A stretch of DNA of 27,003 bases from the NCBI GenBank assembly GCA_023433515.1, contig JAEZCN010000089.1, positions 1-27,003 on the forward strand, given 5' to 3'. The notes under the pieces were generated by a model. The model saw only the letters and a program-made list of their open reading frames with translations, had not been told where the DNA came from and did not search any database. The position numbers and the translations under genes were made by a program. Shown one piece after another: positions 1 through 7,993 of this stretch (position 1 is the stretch's first letter; each line of letters starts with the position of its first letter). The DNA comes from Pseudomonadota bacterium. Lineage in GTDB: Bacteria > Pseudomonadota > Gammaproteobacteria > Steroidobacterales > Steroidobacteraceae.

Positions 1-583
1 GCAACGGCACGATTGCGCCGACGATGGCCGAAGTGCCGGTGACGTTGGTTCCCACGCTACCCGCCGACTTGGCCTGTTTCAAATCCCAAATGGTGGCCTC
101 GTAGTCCGATTCCTTCTGCCACCATCCGAAACCGATACACCCCGCCCCGCCGGGGGCCGCGCCGCAGGCCAGGCTACCGCCGCCATCGGTCTTGCGGGTG
201 CTACCGTCGAGCCAGACAACATAACGCACGCCGCTTTCGCTGATCTTTTCGGCAACACCGGGGCGTGAGAGCAACGAACTCATGGCCTCGGGTTTACCCG
301 GGGCCGTGGACGGCTCGAACCACGGAAACATCTTGTCGACGAACTCGTTGTTGTCGTGCACGGCCAGGCCATGACGACCATCGCTGAGACCATCGCCGAC
401 ACAATCCATGAATGAGTCTTCCGCACCGGAGCCTTCGATCTGCGGCTTGGCCAGGATGACCACGCGTTCGCCCTTGGCGATCGGGGTGGCGAGCTCGCGG
501 GATTCCTCGATGCGGGCCTGCATGCAGCCGGTGGCCAAAAGAACACCCACACATGCGGTCGTCATGCGGATCGCGTTCTTCAT
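1..583 (-). CDS. Hypothetical lipoprotein, 3' end outside window
   Basis: An open frame runs from an ATG at 583-581 to the window edge, giving 194 complete codons of a longer protein. The start is backed by GGGAG (591-595) seven bases upstream. The N-terminus is a short lipoprotein signal: positively charged start, hydrophobic stretch, then the lipobox LATGC with the acylated Cys at about residue 19, so the mature protein should be membrane-anchored. The remainder is soluble-looking, with three further Cys and the stretch RYVVWLDGSTRKTDGGG at about residues 122-138. The last visible part (YEATIWDLKQ, then Gly/Thr/Ser-rich sequence) looks like beta-strand sequence. I do not recognise a named family and assign no function. 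It lies downstream of the radical SAM gene on the same strand, after a 114-bp gap that could hold its own promoter. Confidence 0.72.
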   Translation of the reverse strand, partial: MKNAIRMTTACVGVLLATGCMQARIEESRELATPIAKGERVVILAKPQIEGSGAEDSFMDCVGDGLSDGRHGLAVHDNNEFVDKMFPWFEPSTAPGKPEAMSSLLSRPGVAEKISESGVRYVVWLDGSTRKTDGGGSLACGAAPGGAGCIGFGWWQKESDYEATIWDLKQAKSAGSVGTNVTGTSAIVGAIVPL

Positions 584-697
584 CGACTTGCTCCCAGTTC
601 GAGGTGTGGGATGTCTGTGGGCACGGCAAGTATGCCACGTCGCAGCACAGTGACTTTGTGACCGCGCGCCGCAGGGCCGGTTCCCAGCCACGAGCAG

Positions 698-2803
698 TCA
701 AATGAGATCGAGCTGCTGGTGAGCCCCACCCGGCCGGCGAAACAGTTCTGTCGTGAGTTCATGGTCTCTTTCCGCGGGAAATCCCAGCCTTCGACACGCT
801 AACTGGAAACGCTGGCGAATGAGATTGGCCACGGGTCCCATCGCGTGCATGCGCGTCCCGAAGGAGGGGTCGTTGTCTCGCCCGCCGCGCATGCCCCGGA
901 TCTGTGACATCACATGCGCGGCACGGTCGGGGAAATGCTCGGCGAGCCACTCCCGGAAAAGATCCTTCACTTCCCAGGGCAGGCGCAACAGGGTGTATCC
1001 GGCCTGCGACGCGCCGGCCTCGCGCGAGGCTTCGAGCACGGCTTCGATCTCGTGTTCCGTGAGCACCGGAATGATCGGCGCGACGAGTACCCCGACCGGA
1101 ACGCCGGCGTCGGCGAGCACACGCATCGCCTTGAGCTTCGCGGCCGCGGACGACGCGCGCGGCTCGAGGATGCGCTTCATGTCGTTGTCCAGTGTCGGAA
1201 TGCTGAACATCACGCTCACGAGATTGTCGCGAGCGAGTGCCGAGAGAAGATCCACGTCGCGCGCGATCAATGCGCCTTTCGTCGTGATCGCGACGGGATG
1301 CTGGTACTTCAGCAGTACTTCGAGGATCGAGCGCGTGACGCGTTGTGTCTTTTCGAGCGGCTGATACGGATCCGTATTCGCGCCGAGCATGATCGTCGAG
1401 CATTGGTAACGCGGAGCCGAAAACTCCTTTTCTAGCAGTCGCGCGGCGTCCAATTTGTAAAAAAGTCTGGTTTCGAAGTCGAGGCCCGGGGAAAGTCCTA
1501 TGTATGAATGGCTCGGCCGCGCGTAGCAGTTGTGACTGATGACGCCATCGGCGATGAAATCCTCGGTCCCGGTGGTGATGTCGTAGAGACGCATGGCCGT
1601 GGCGAGCGGCTCGATCCTCGTAACCGCAAGAGCCGCCGTGGATTTCACGGCCTGACCGGCGAAATTGCGTTTTCGCGTGATGGCGGGATCCACCGTGTGG
1701 AAGAACCGGAGGTGTTCGGGCAGGCCGCCGATCAGCCTGATGATGTCCATCGGCTTCGTCGTGGCGCGATCGACGTGCTCCACGGCGAATCGAAAATCGA
1801 AGGCGCTCAGCGCGCGACAGATCCACTCGATGACTTGCGGATCGGCATTCGGAATGCGGAGTACGGTCTGGCTGAAACTCCCTTCGGCATCGAAAAGTCC
1901 AGCGAGAAAACCCGCGTGCCAGCCGCGCGACGGAAGCTCCGGCCAATCGATGAGTCGGCGAATTTCCTCCACGTCTGCATGGGCATGCGTGCGAATGGCC
2001 TGCATGGATTGCCTTCCGTTGCCGCGCGCAGCGGATCGAAAACTTCGCGTCTCGATGCGGCTTTCCAGCAGATAACCTTGCGCGCGGTCGAGCGCTTCCG
2101 AGTCGCGCGGCGCGAGACGGAATGGGTGGACGATGTCACTGACACCTCTCTTGCCGCTGTAGTCGAATGACCTCAGCATGCCGTCGCCGCGAATCATTCC
2201 GCATAGATAGCCGCGCTGGTAATCCGCTCCCTGTTCCGGTGGCGATGCGAATCGGCCCGTGCCCATCAACTTGTTGTTGACGGTGAGATGCGGGCGCCGT
2301 GCTCGACCGCACTCGGTTCCCGTTACGAATTTCCAGCCGCGTTCGGTGAGGAAGCGGTGATCCGGACCGGCGGTCAGGGTCGTGCCGTCTTCCAGGCTGA
2401 TCCGGAATGCGGGCTTGATGACGCTCCAGTGCGCGAGCACACGGGTTTTCACGTAGCGCCGATAGAAACCGATTCGTTCCGTTCCGTAGATTTCGTCGCC
2501 CACCGTCAGGTCGGCAAGGGGCTTGTGCCGTCCGTCCGCCATGAGGATCGGCGTGTCGCCCCCTAGGCAGTAGATGCATCCGTGTTCGCATCCCCTGTAT
2601 GGATTGATCGATTGGCTGAAACCGATGTCGGGCGAGTCGTTACGGCTGATGACCGATCGGGCCGGCTCGGGCATGACGATGGTCTCGAGCTTGTCCGGCG
2701 GCTCTTCCTCATACCAGCCGTCGTGCTCGAGTACCTGGGTCAGCTTGTCGAATCGGCCGGGAGGCTGGGACAACGCCCCGCGGCCTTTGATGGGGCCTGC
2801 CAT
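698..2803 (-). CDS. PA0069/Rv2578c-family radical SAM protein interrupted by an intein
   Basis: The encoded 701 residues are a radical SAM protein of the PA0069/Rv2578c type (related to spore photoproduct lyase; substrate unknown) with an intein inside. Numbered from the 2803 ATG, the N-extein starts MAGPIKGRGALSQPPGRF, typical of the family, and reaches the [4Fe-4S] motif C72-EHG-C76-IY-C79. Residues 79-425 are the intein and the C-extein resumes at C426 (CYARPSHSYIGLSPGLDFE). Splicing would restore CxxxCxxC and leave about 354 residues, the normal family length, so this is not a broken gene. An upstream in-frame ATG (2857) would add 18 residues; neither start has a convincing ribosome site. 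I prefer 2803 because of the family N-terminus and a LexA-like box just before it. The MFS gene lies upstream on the same strand, its stop 127 bp away. Confidence 0.93.
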   Translation of the reverse strand: MAGPIKGRGALSQPPGRFDKLTQVLEHDGWYEEEPPDKLETIVMPEPARSVISRNDSPDIGFSQSINPYRGCEHGCIYCLGGDTPILMADGRHKPLADLTVGDEIYGTERIGFYRRYVKTRVLAHWSVIKPAFRISLEDGTTLTAGPDHRFLTERGWKFVTGTECGRARRPHLTVNNKLMGTGRFASPPEQGADYQRGYLCGMIRGDGMLRSFDYSGKRGVSDIVHPFRLAPRDSEALDRAQGYLLESRIETRSFRSAARGNGRQSMQAIRTHAHADVEEIRRLIDWPELPSRGWHAGFLAGLFDAEGSFSQTVLRIPNADPQVIEWICRALSAFDFRFAVEHVDRATTKPMDIIRLIGGLPEHLRFFHTVDPAITRKRNFAGQAVKSTAALAVTRIEPLATAMRLYDITTGTEDFIADGVISHNCYARPSHSYIGLSPGLDFETRLFYKLDAARLLEKEFSAPRYQCSTIMLGANTDPYQPLEKTQRVTRSILEVLLKYQHPVAITTKGALIARDVDLLSALARDNLVSVMFSIPTLDNDMKRILEPRASSAAAKLKAMRVLADAGVPVGVLVAPIIPVLTEHEIEAVLEASREAGASQAGYTLLRLPWEVKDLFREWLAEHFPDRAAHVMSQIRGMRGGRDNDPSFGTRMHAMGPVANLIRQRFQLACRRLGFPAERDHELTTELFRRPGGAHQQLDLI
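1529..2569 (-). other. Intein with LAGLIDADG homing endonuclease domain
   Basis: This segment encodes a 347-residue protein intron in frame with the radical SAM gene. It begins with Cys1 (codon 2569-2567) followed by LGGDTPILMADG (block A) and has a block B region TAGPDHRFLTERGW. It ends YDITTGTEDFIADGVISHN (blocks F and G), with terminal His-Asn at codon 1531-1529 and Cys as the +1 extein residue. All canonical class 1 splicing residues are therefore present. Between the splicing halves lie two dodecapeptide motifs, LCGMIRGDG and LAGLFDAEG, each with its acidic residue, so the endonuclease may be active. By eye the coding is less GC-rich than the flanking exteins, consistent with later insertion. 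Related inteins are known in actinobacterial Rv2578c-type genes; a proteobacterial copy at the iron-sulfur cysteine is less familiar to me. Confidence 0.93.
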
Positions 2804-2810
2804 GCGCGGA

Positions 2811-2826
2811 CTGTATTTCCGTACAG
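2811..2826. promoter_or_regulatory. Candidate LexA (SOS) box
   Basis: The sequence CTGTATTTCCGTACAG matches the enterobacterial-type LexA half-site pattern CTGT-N8-ACAG exactly. It ends seven bases before the preferred ATG of the radical SAM gene (2803), where a bound repressor could block transcription of that minus-strand gene. If the upstream start at 2857 were used, the box would fall inside the coding region. An exact match is expected by chance less than once in a window this size, so position is the main support. Confidence 0.35.
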
Positions 2827-2867
2827 GTCGCGAGTAAATCCAGTCCGCCGTGTGCATGCGACCTGTA
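2822..2867. repeat. 10-bp inverted repeat upstream of radical SAM gene
   Basis: TACAGGTCGC (2822-2831) and its exact complement GCGACCTGTA (2858-2867) are separated by 26 bases. The left arm overlaps the LexA-like box. It could be a hairpin in the leader of the radical SAM mRNA or a pair of protein-binding half-sites. There is no T-run, so it does not look like a terminator. Confidence 0.5.
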
Positions 2868-2930
2868 TGACGCGGCCGCGACGCCGCTCCTTTGAACCTT
2901 CTCCGGGCTTTTCCGTGCCGGGCACCGTCT

Positions 2931-4166
2931 TCAGTGTTTCGGCTCGGGGAAGCGGTCGAGCTTGCGGAGCTCGGGGAAGATCTTCATGTAGGAGCCCACG
3001 ACGATCAGCGTCGCGCAGCCACCAATCAGGACCGCGCGCACGGTACCGAACCATTTCGCGGTCAGGCCCGACTCGAATTCGCCGAGCTCGTTGGACGCGC
3101 CGATGAACATCGAGTTGACCGCGCTCACGCGGCCGCGGATCGCATCGGGGGTCTCGAGCTGCACGAGCAGCTGGCGCACGAACACGCTGACCATGTCGCC
3201 CGCGCCGAGCACGGCGAGCACTGCGAGCGAGAGCCAGAAGTTGGTCGAGAGACCGAAAACGATGGTCGCGATGCCGAACGCCGCGACGCCGCCGAACATC
3301 CAGCGCCCCGCATGCCGCGTGATCGGACGCAGCCCGAGGCCGAGCGCGACGATCGCGGCGCCGATGCCGGGCGCCGCGCGCAAGACTCCCAGGCCCGCGC
3401 TGTCGACGTGCAGCACGTCGGTGGCGAACACGGGCAACAATGCAGTGGCGCCGCCGAACAGCACCGCGAAGAGGTCGAGCGAGATCGCGCCTAACAACGG
3501 TTTCTTGCTCACGACGAATCGGAACCCGTCGAGCACGCTGTGCCAGCGCCACTGGGTGGCCTTTCCCTGCGGCCATACGGGCCGCACGTTCGCGACCATG
3601 AGCACGGTGAAGGTCAGCAATACACACGCGATGCCGTAGACGACGTGGTAACCGAAGATCGCGAGCACGCCGCCGATCGAGGGTCCGACGATCACGCCGG
3701 TCTGGAACAACACCGCGTTGACCGACACGGCGCCCGGCAGTTGCTCTTTCGGGACGAGGTTCGGCGTCATCGCCTGCCCCGCCGGCGCCCAGAACGCGCG
3801 CGCCACGCCTAACAACACCATCGCGCCGAACACGATCGCCACGTTGCGGCTGCCGGACAGCGTGAACCACAGCAGGATCGCCGCGCCCGTGAGCTCGGCG
3901 GTATACGCGCACGCGATGATGACGCGGCGGTCGAACCGGTCGGCCACCTGGCCGCCCGGCAGCACGAGCGCCAGGAACGGCAGGAACTGCGCGAGACCAA
4001 TGAGGCCGAGATCGAGCGGATCGCGCGTGATCTTCCACACCTGGAACCCTGCGACCACGTTGATCATCTGCCAGGCGAGAGTGCCGGCGAGACGCCCGAA
4101 CGCGTAGCGCGCGAAGTCGGGGTAGCTCAACGCCTGCAACGCAGGCGAACGGGACTTGATGCTCAA
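2931..4166 (-). CDS. MFS transporter, EntS/MFS_3-type exporter
   Basis: The 411-residue product is an inner-membrane major facilitator with about 12 hydrophobic segments and the motif A loop GGQVADRFDRR at residues 71-81, between the second and third helices. Length and N-terminus (ALSYPDFARYAFGRLAGTLAWQM) fit the MFS_3 group, which contains the enterobactin exporter EntS; the substrate here cannot be told. The start must be TTG (4166-4164) or well inside helix 1, because a stop codon lies in frame just upstream with no ATG or GTG between; no good ribosome site is visible. It is divergent from the DUF885 lipoprotein gene (90-bp gap). Two of its Leu-Leu-Gly sites use the rare pair TTG-TTA (3490 and 3808 regions). 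Confidence 0.87.
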   Translation of the reverse strand: MSIKSRSPALQALSYPDFARYAFGRLAGTLAWQMINVVAGFQVWKITRDPLDLGLIGLAQFLPFLALVLPGGQVADRFDRRVIIACAYTAELTGAAILLWFTLSGSRNVAIVFGAMVLLGVARAFWAPAGQAMTPNLVPKEQLPGAVSVNAVLFQTGVIVGPSIGGVLAIFGYHVVYGIACVLLTFTVLMVANVRPVWPQGKATQWRWHSVLDGFRFVVSKKPLLGAISLDLFAVLFGGATALLPVFATDVLHVDSAGLGVLRAAPGIGAAIVALGLGLRPITRHAGRWMFGGVAAFGIATIVFGLSTNFWLSLAVLAVLGAGDMVSVFVRQLLVQLETPDAIRGRVSAVNSMFIGASNELGEFESGLTAKWFGTVRAVLIGGCATLIVVGSYMKIFPELRKLDRFPEPKH

Positions 4167-4256
4167 GGGGCGCCGGGTAGTTGGGGTGTGCGCACTTTAG
4201 CTGGTAAGTTCCCGTCCGACAGGGCACTTCGTCAGGAAAGTCGTGAGGGCGATACG

Positions 4257-6059
4257 ATGAGGGCAGGTTTCACGGCTGGATTCACCGCAACCTTGCTGTG
4301 CGCCTGCGCGGCGAATGCCCCTGCGCCGCCTCCACCCGCCCCGGCTTCTCCCCCGCCGCCTGCGCCCGACGAGCAGTTCGAAACGATCGCGAAGCGTTAC
4401 CTGCGGGAATTCCCGGAGATTTCTCCGGTCAGCGCCACGGGCCTGGGCGATCACCGGTTCGACGACCGGCTCGATGACGTGAGCGCGGAAGGCTGGGAGG
4501 CGCAGGCCGCGTTCGCGGACACCTATCTATCGGCGCTCGAACCGATCGATGCGTCGCGCCTGTCGCGGTCCAACCAGGTGGACCTGATGCTCCTGCGTCA
4601 CCGGCTCGAGTACCAACGCTGGAGTGTCCGCACGCTCGCACAGTGGCGCTGGAATCCGCTGATCTACACCAGCATCGCGGGCGATTCGCTGTACGCGCTG
4701 CTGGCGCGCGACTTCGCGCCGCTGCCGCAGCGGCTGGGCAACATCGCCGCGCGCCTGGACGAGATGTCGCGCCTGCTCGCGCAGGAGCGCGACGTGCTGG
4801 AGCCGGCGCGGGTGCCGAAGGTTCACGCGGAAACCGCGATCCGGCAGAACGCGGGACTCATCTCCATGCTCGATGACGAGATTCCGAGACAGCTCGCGAC
4901 CCTGACGGAAGATCAGCAGGAAACGATCCGCGCCAGCATCGCAAGAGCGCGCACCGCGCTGTCGCAGCACCAGATCTGGCTCGAGAAGAAGTTGCTCCCG
5001 GAAGCGCAGGGCGATTATCGGCTGGGCGCGGAGCTCTACGACCGCAAGCTCGGGTTCGCGCTGTTCTCGCCGCTGTCGCGCACGGAGATCCGGGAGCGCG
5101 CCGAGGCCGAACTGGCCCGGACCCGCGCCGCGATGTATGCGATCGCGCGCGACGTCCTCAAAGGAAAACGCGGTGCGCCGCCCATGCCCGAGCGTCCCAG
5201 CGAGAAGCAGCAGCAGCGCGCGATCGAGGCCGCGCTCGAGCTCGCGTACGCGCAGCGACCCACGCGCGACGGCGTGCTCGAGGCCGCGCGCGCCGCACTC
5301 GTGGACACGACCGAGTTCGTGCGCGCGAAGGACCTGGTTTCCCTGCCGGACGAGCCGCTCGAGATCATCCCGATGCCCGAGTTCCAGCAGGGTGTCGCAC
5401 TCGCCTATTGCGATTCGCCCGGCCCACTCGAGTCGAAAGGCCAGAAGACTTTCTACGCGGTCTCGCCGATCCCGGAGCAGTGGACGCGTGCGCAGACGGA
5501 TTCCTTCCTGCGCGAGTACAACTCGCTGTCCATTCGCGACCTGACCATTCACGAGGCGATGCCGGGACACTACCTGCAGCTCGCGCATTCGAATCGTTAT
5601 CCCTCGCCGCTGCGCGCCGTGCTTTCCTCGGGACCTTTCGTGGAAGGCTGGGCGGTGTACGCCGAGAAGCTCATGATCGAACAGGGCTACCTCGCGGATG
5701 AGCCGCTCATGCATCTCATCCAGCTCAAGTGGTACCTGCGCGTGGTCGTGAACGCGTTGCTGGACCAGGCCGTACACGTCGACGGCATTTCGCGCGACGA
5801 AGCGATGAAACTCATGACGGAGACGGGTTTCCAGGAAGAGCGCGAGGCCGCGGGCAAGTGGACCCGCGCGCAGCTCACGTCGGCTCAACTACCCACGTAC
5901 TTCGTCGGCGCGCAGGAGCACTTCGAACTGCGCGCCGAGGCCGAGCGTCGCGCCGGCGCGGAGTTCGATCTGAAGGAATACCACGACAAAGTCCTGTCGT
6001 TCGGCTCACCGCCGGTGAGGTTCGTGCGCGCGTTGATGTTCGATCTGCCGATCGAATGA
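4257..6059 (+). CDS. DUF885-family putative metallohydrolase lipoprotein
   Basis: The 600-residue protein belongs to the DUF885 family, thought to be zinc-dependent hydrolases or peptidases related to gluzincins. I start it at the ATG at 4257, eight bases after GAGG (4245-4248); an earlier in-frame ATG (4188) would place 23 non-family residues before a clear signal sequence. The N-terminus MRAGFTAGFTATLLCAC ends in a plausible lipobox (LCAC), followed by a Pro/Ala-rich linker to about residue 40, as expected for a lipoprotein held in the periplasm. The putative metal site HEAMPGH lies at residues 432-438, with the family's downstream GWAVYAEKLM about 30 residues later, so catalytic residues appear intact. 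Substrate is unknown. It converges with the PGPGW-type gene (20-bp gap). Confidence 0.88.
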   Translation: MRAGFTAGFTATLLCACAANAPAPPPPAPASPPPPAPDEQFETIAKRYLREFPEISPVSATGLGDHRFDDRLDDVSAEGWEAQAAFADTYLSALEPIDASRLSRSNQVDLMLLRHRLEYQRWSVRTLAQWRWNPLIYTSIAGDSLYALLARDFAPLPQRLGNIAARLDEMSRLLAQERDVLEPARVPKVHAETAIRQNAGLISMLDDEIPRQLATLTEDQQETIRASIARARTALSQHQIWLEKKLLPEAQGDYRLGAELYDRKLGFALFSPLSRTEIRERAEAELARTRAAMYAIARDVLKGKRGAPPMPERPSEKQQQRAIEAALELAYAQRPTRDGVLEAARAALVDTTEFVRAKDLVSLPDEPLEIIPMPEFQQGVALAYCDSPGPLESKGQKTFYAVSPIPEQWTRAQTDSFLREYNSLSIRDLTIHEAMPGHYLQLAHSNRYPSPLRAVLSSGPFVEGWAVYAEKLMIEQGYLADEPLMHLIQLKWYLRVVVNALLDQAVHVDGISRDEAMKLMTETGFQEEREAAGKWTRAQLTSAQLPTYFVGAQEHFELRAEAERRAGAEFDLKEYHDKVLSFGSPPVRFVRALMFDLPIE

Positions 6060-6065
6060 CTCGCT

Positions 6066-6078
6066 GCCGCGGGGCGGC
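6066..6078. terminator. Weak hairpin between convergent genes
   Basis: GCCGC-GGG-GCGGC forms a perfect five-base-pair stem with a three-base loop exactly in the 20-bp gap between the convergent stops at 6059 and 6080. There is no T-run on either side, so it is only a candidate bidirectional terminator. Confidence 0.25.
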
Positions 6079-6079
6079 C

Positions 6080-6376
6080 CTACGGCTTTGGAGAGTCGTT
6101 GGGTCGCTTGACGACCAGGCTCGCGACGTCCTGGGCCTTCGCCTTGATTTTCTTGAGCCAGTGGCGCGCCCACGCAAACTCGATGCTGAGAATGCCGAGG
6201 CCCACGGGAATCACCACGAATGCGGGTCCGGGCAACGCGATCATCGCAACACCGATGAGCAGGACGGTGCCACCGACGATTCCAATGACGATGCGCTTGG
6301 CGAACTTGTAGGTTCCGAACAGCGGGTGTTTTTCGTCGAACACCAACAGAGACCTGATGACTGCGGTCGGCGGCAT
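6080..6376 (-). CDS. PGPGW-type small transmembrane protein
   Basis: A 98-residue integral membrane protein. Residues about 27-47 and 52-70 form two hydrophobic segments around the family signature; the core reads ALPGPAFVVIPVGLGIL, a variant of the PGPGW motif with Ala-Phe in place of Gly-Trp. The C-terminus is basic (KKIKAKAQ) and probably cytoplasmic. The function of this family is unknown. The ATG at 6376 begins the conserved part (RSLLVFDEKHPLFGTYKFAKR); no clear ribosome site precedes it, and a start a few codons later at the TTG or GTG of SLLV is possible. It is 43 bp downstream of ilvA and may be co-transcribed. Confidence 0.75.
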   Translation of the reverse strand: MPPTAVIRSLLVFDEKHPLFGTYKFAKRIVIGIVGGTVLLIGVAMIALPGPAFVVIPVGLGILSIEFAWARHWLKKIKAKAQDVASLVVKRPNDSPKP

Positions 6377-6419
6377 TCTACACAGACCGGCACGTCCGGC
6401 CCGCGTTCCCGGACTTTGA

Positions 6420-7940
6420 TCAGGAGCCGAGAAAAATCCTGTACACCGGATTGTTAGTCTCCTCGCTGTAGGAGTAATGCAATACATTGAGGTGGTCGAC
6501 GAAGTCGGCCGCCTCGGCCGGAGGCACGTCGATCCCTGCGAGCACCCTGCCGTAGTCCGAACCATGGTTACGGTAATGGAACAGCGTGATGTTCCAGCGC
6601 GTACCCACCGACTGCAGGAATTTCAGCAGCGCACCTTTGCGCTCCGGAAATTCGAACCGGTACAGTCGCTCATTGGCGACGCTGCCGTTCACATGGCCGC
6701 CTACCATGTATCGCACGTGCAGCTTCGCGATCTCGTTGTCCGTCATGTCCGTGACGCCATATCCCGCGATCCTGAGCGCCGCGATGACCTCGTCGCGTTC
6801 CTCGCGGCCGCGTGCGAGCCCGAAGCCGACGAAGATCTGCGCGCGATCCTTCGCGCCGAAGCGGTAGTTGAACTCCGTGACCGCGCGCGAGCCGAGCACC
6901 TCGCAGAAGTGCAGAAAGCTGCCCGGCTTCTCGGGAATCTCGACGGCCAGCAACGCTTCGCGCGCCTGTCCCACGTCCGACCTCTCCGCGACGTAACGCA
7001 GCTGATCGAAGTTCATGTTGGCGCCGCTGTTGAGGGTGACCACCCGCTTGTCGCGCCACTCGTTCACCGCGCAGTACTTCTTCATGCCGGCGACGCCGAG
7101 CGCGCCGGCGGGCTCCACGATCGACCGCGTGTCCTCGAAGATGTCCTGGATGCCGGCACAGATCTCGTCCGTGTCGACCAGCACCACTTCGTCGACGTGC
7201 TCGCGGCAAAGACGGAACGTTTCCTCGCCGACGCGGCGCACCGCCACGCCGTCCGCGAAGATGCCGACGCGTTCGAGCGTGACGCGTTTCTTCGCGCGCA
7301 GGCTCTCGAACATCGCGGCCGCGTCGACCGGCTCGACGCCGACGATCTTGATCTTGGGACACAGGTACTTGGCGTAGATCGCGATGCCGGCGATGAGACC
7401 GCCGCCGCCAACGGGCACGAAGATCGCATCCACGTCGCCGCGGGCCTGCCGCAGGATCTCGACCGCGATGGTGCCCTGCCCCGCGATCACGTCAGGATCG
7501 TCGAACGGGTGAACGAAGGCGAGATTGCGCTCGCGCACGATGGACAGCGCGTGTTCGTAGGCGCTGTCGTAGTCGTCGCCGTGCAGCACGACCTCGCCGC
7601 CCAGGTCGCGCACGGCGCTGACCTTGATGTTAGGCGTGGTGAGCGGCATCACGATGGTGGCCGGGATTCCGCGGCGCCGCGCCGCGAGGGCCACGCCCTG
7701 CGCGTGATTGCCCGCGGACGCGCAGATGACGCCGCGCTTCGCGACCGACTCGGACAGGTGCGCGATCTTGTTGTACGCGCCGCGCAACTTGAACGAGAAC
7801 ACCGGCTGCAGGTCCTCGCGCTTGAACAGCACCGAATTGCCCACGCGCCGGGAAAGACGCGGTGCGGCTTCGAGCGGGGATTCGTTCGCGACGTCGTAGA
7901 CGCGCGCCTTGAGGATGCGTTCGATGTAGTTATCGGTCAT
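6420..7940 (-). CDS. ilvA: Threonine ammonia-lyase, biosynthetic (threonine deaminase)
   Basis: This 506-residue cytoplasmic enzyme converts L-threonine to 2-oxobutanoate and ammonia, the first step of isoleucine synthesis. The catalytic PLP domain occupies about residues 1-325: the Schiff-base lysine is K51 in SFKLRGAYNK, the substrate loop SAGNHAQG is at 75-82, and the phosphate-binding glycine loop VGGGGLIAG at 177-185. The C-terminal part (about 335-506) holds two ACT-like regulatory domains, seen as FLHFCEVLGSRAVTEFNYRF and ALLKFLQSVGTRWNITLFHY. Length and layout match the feedback-inhibited biosynthetic enzyme (isoleucine inhibits, valine activates) rather than the short catabolic TdcB. 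It lies 53 bp downstream of the FHA gene. The codons for Pro-Asn at 7627-7634 fall in the recurrent TGTTAGG motif. Confidence 0.96.
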   Translation of the reverse strand: MTDNYIERILKARVYDVANESPLEAAPRLSRRVGNSVLFKREDLQPVFSFKLRGAYNKIAHLSESVAKRGVICASAGNHAQGVALAARRRGIPATIVMPLTTPNIKVSAVRDLGGEVVLHGDDYDSAYEHALSIVRERNLAFVHPFDDPDVIAGQGTIAVEILRQARGDVDAIFVPVGGGGLIAGIAIYAKYLCPKIKIVGVEPVDAAAMFESLRAKKRVTLERVGIFADGVAVRRVGEETFRLCREHVDEVVLVDTDEICAGIQDIFEDTRSIVEPAGALGVAGMKKYCAVNEWRDKRVVTLNSGANMNFDQLRYVAERSDVGQAREALLAVEIPEKPGSFLHFCEVLGSRAVTEFNYRFGAKDRAQIFVGFGLARGREERDEVIAALRIAGYGVTDMTDNEIAKLHVRYMVGGHVNGSVANERLYRFEFPERKGALLKFLQSVGTRWNITLFHYRNHGSDYGRVLAGIDVPPAEAADFVDHLNVLHYSYSEETNNPVYRIFLGS

Positions 7941-7993
7941 GCGAGGCGATCAGCGAGGCCGGAAGGCCCGCTACTTTAGCAGGACGGCGGCAG

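Noticed and set aside
649..663. Palindrome-like CACAGTGACTTTGTG upstream of the lipoprotein
   Set aside because: Only four outer base pairs match, and no regulator pattern is met.
1529..2569. Radical SAM gene as a fusion to, or disruption by, a selfish gene
   Set aside because: The frame is continuous, all splicing residues are present and excision restores a normal-length enzyme, so an intein explains it better than a pseudogene or fusion.
2740..4227. 495-codon minus-strand frame over the MFS gene
   Set aside because: Arg/Ala/Pro-rich translation without membrane helices; the frame at 2931-4166 has a full MFS pattern.
4527..5888. 453-codon minus-strand frame, and the 494-codon plus-strand frame at 8018-9502
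   Set aside because: Both are shadows, of the DUF885 gene and the FHA gene, with no signal peptide, domain or ribosome site.
6477..7979. 500-codon open frame on the plus strand
   Set aside because: Antisense to ilvA, whose residues and motifs are unambiguous; the translation is His/Asp/Arg-rich and unlike protein.
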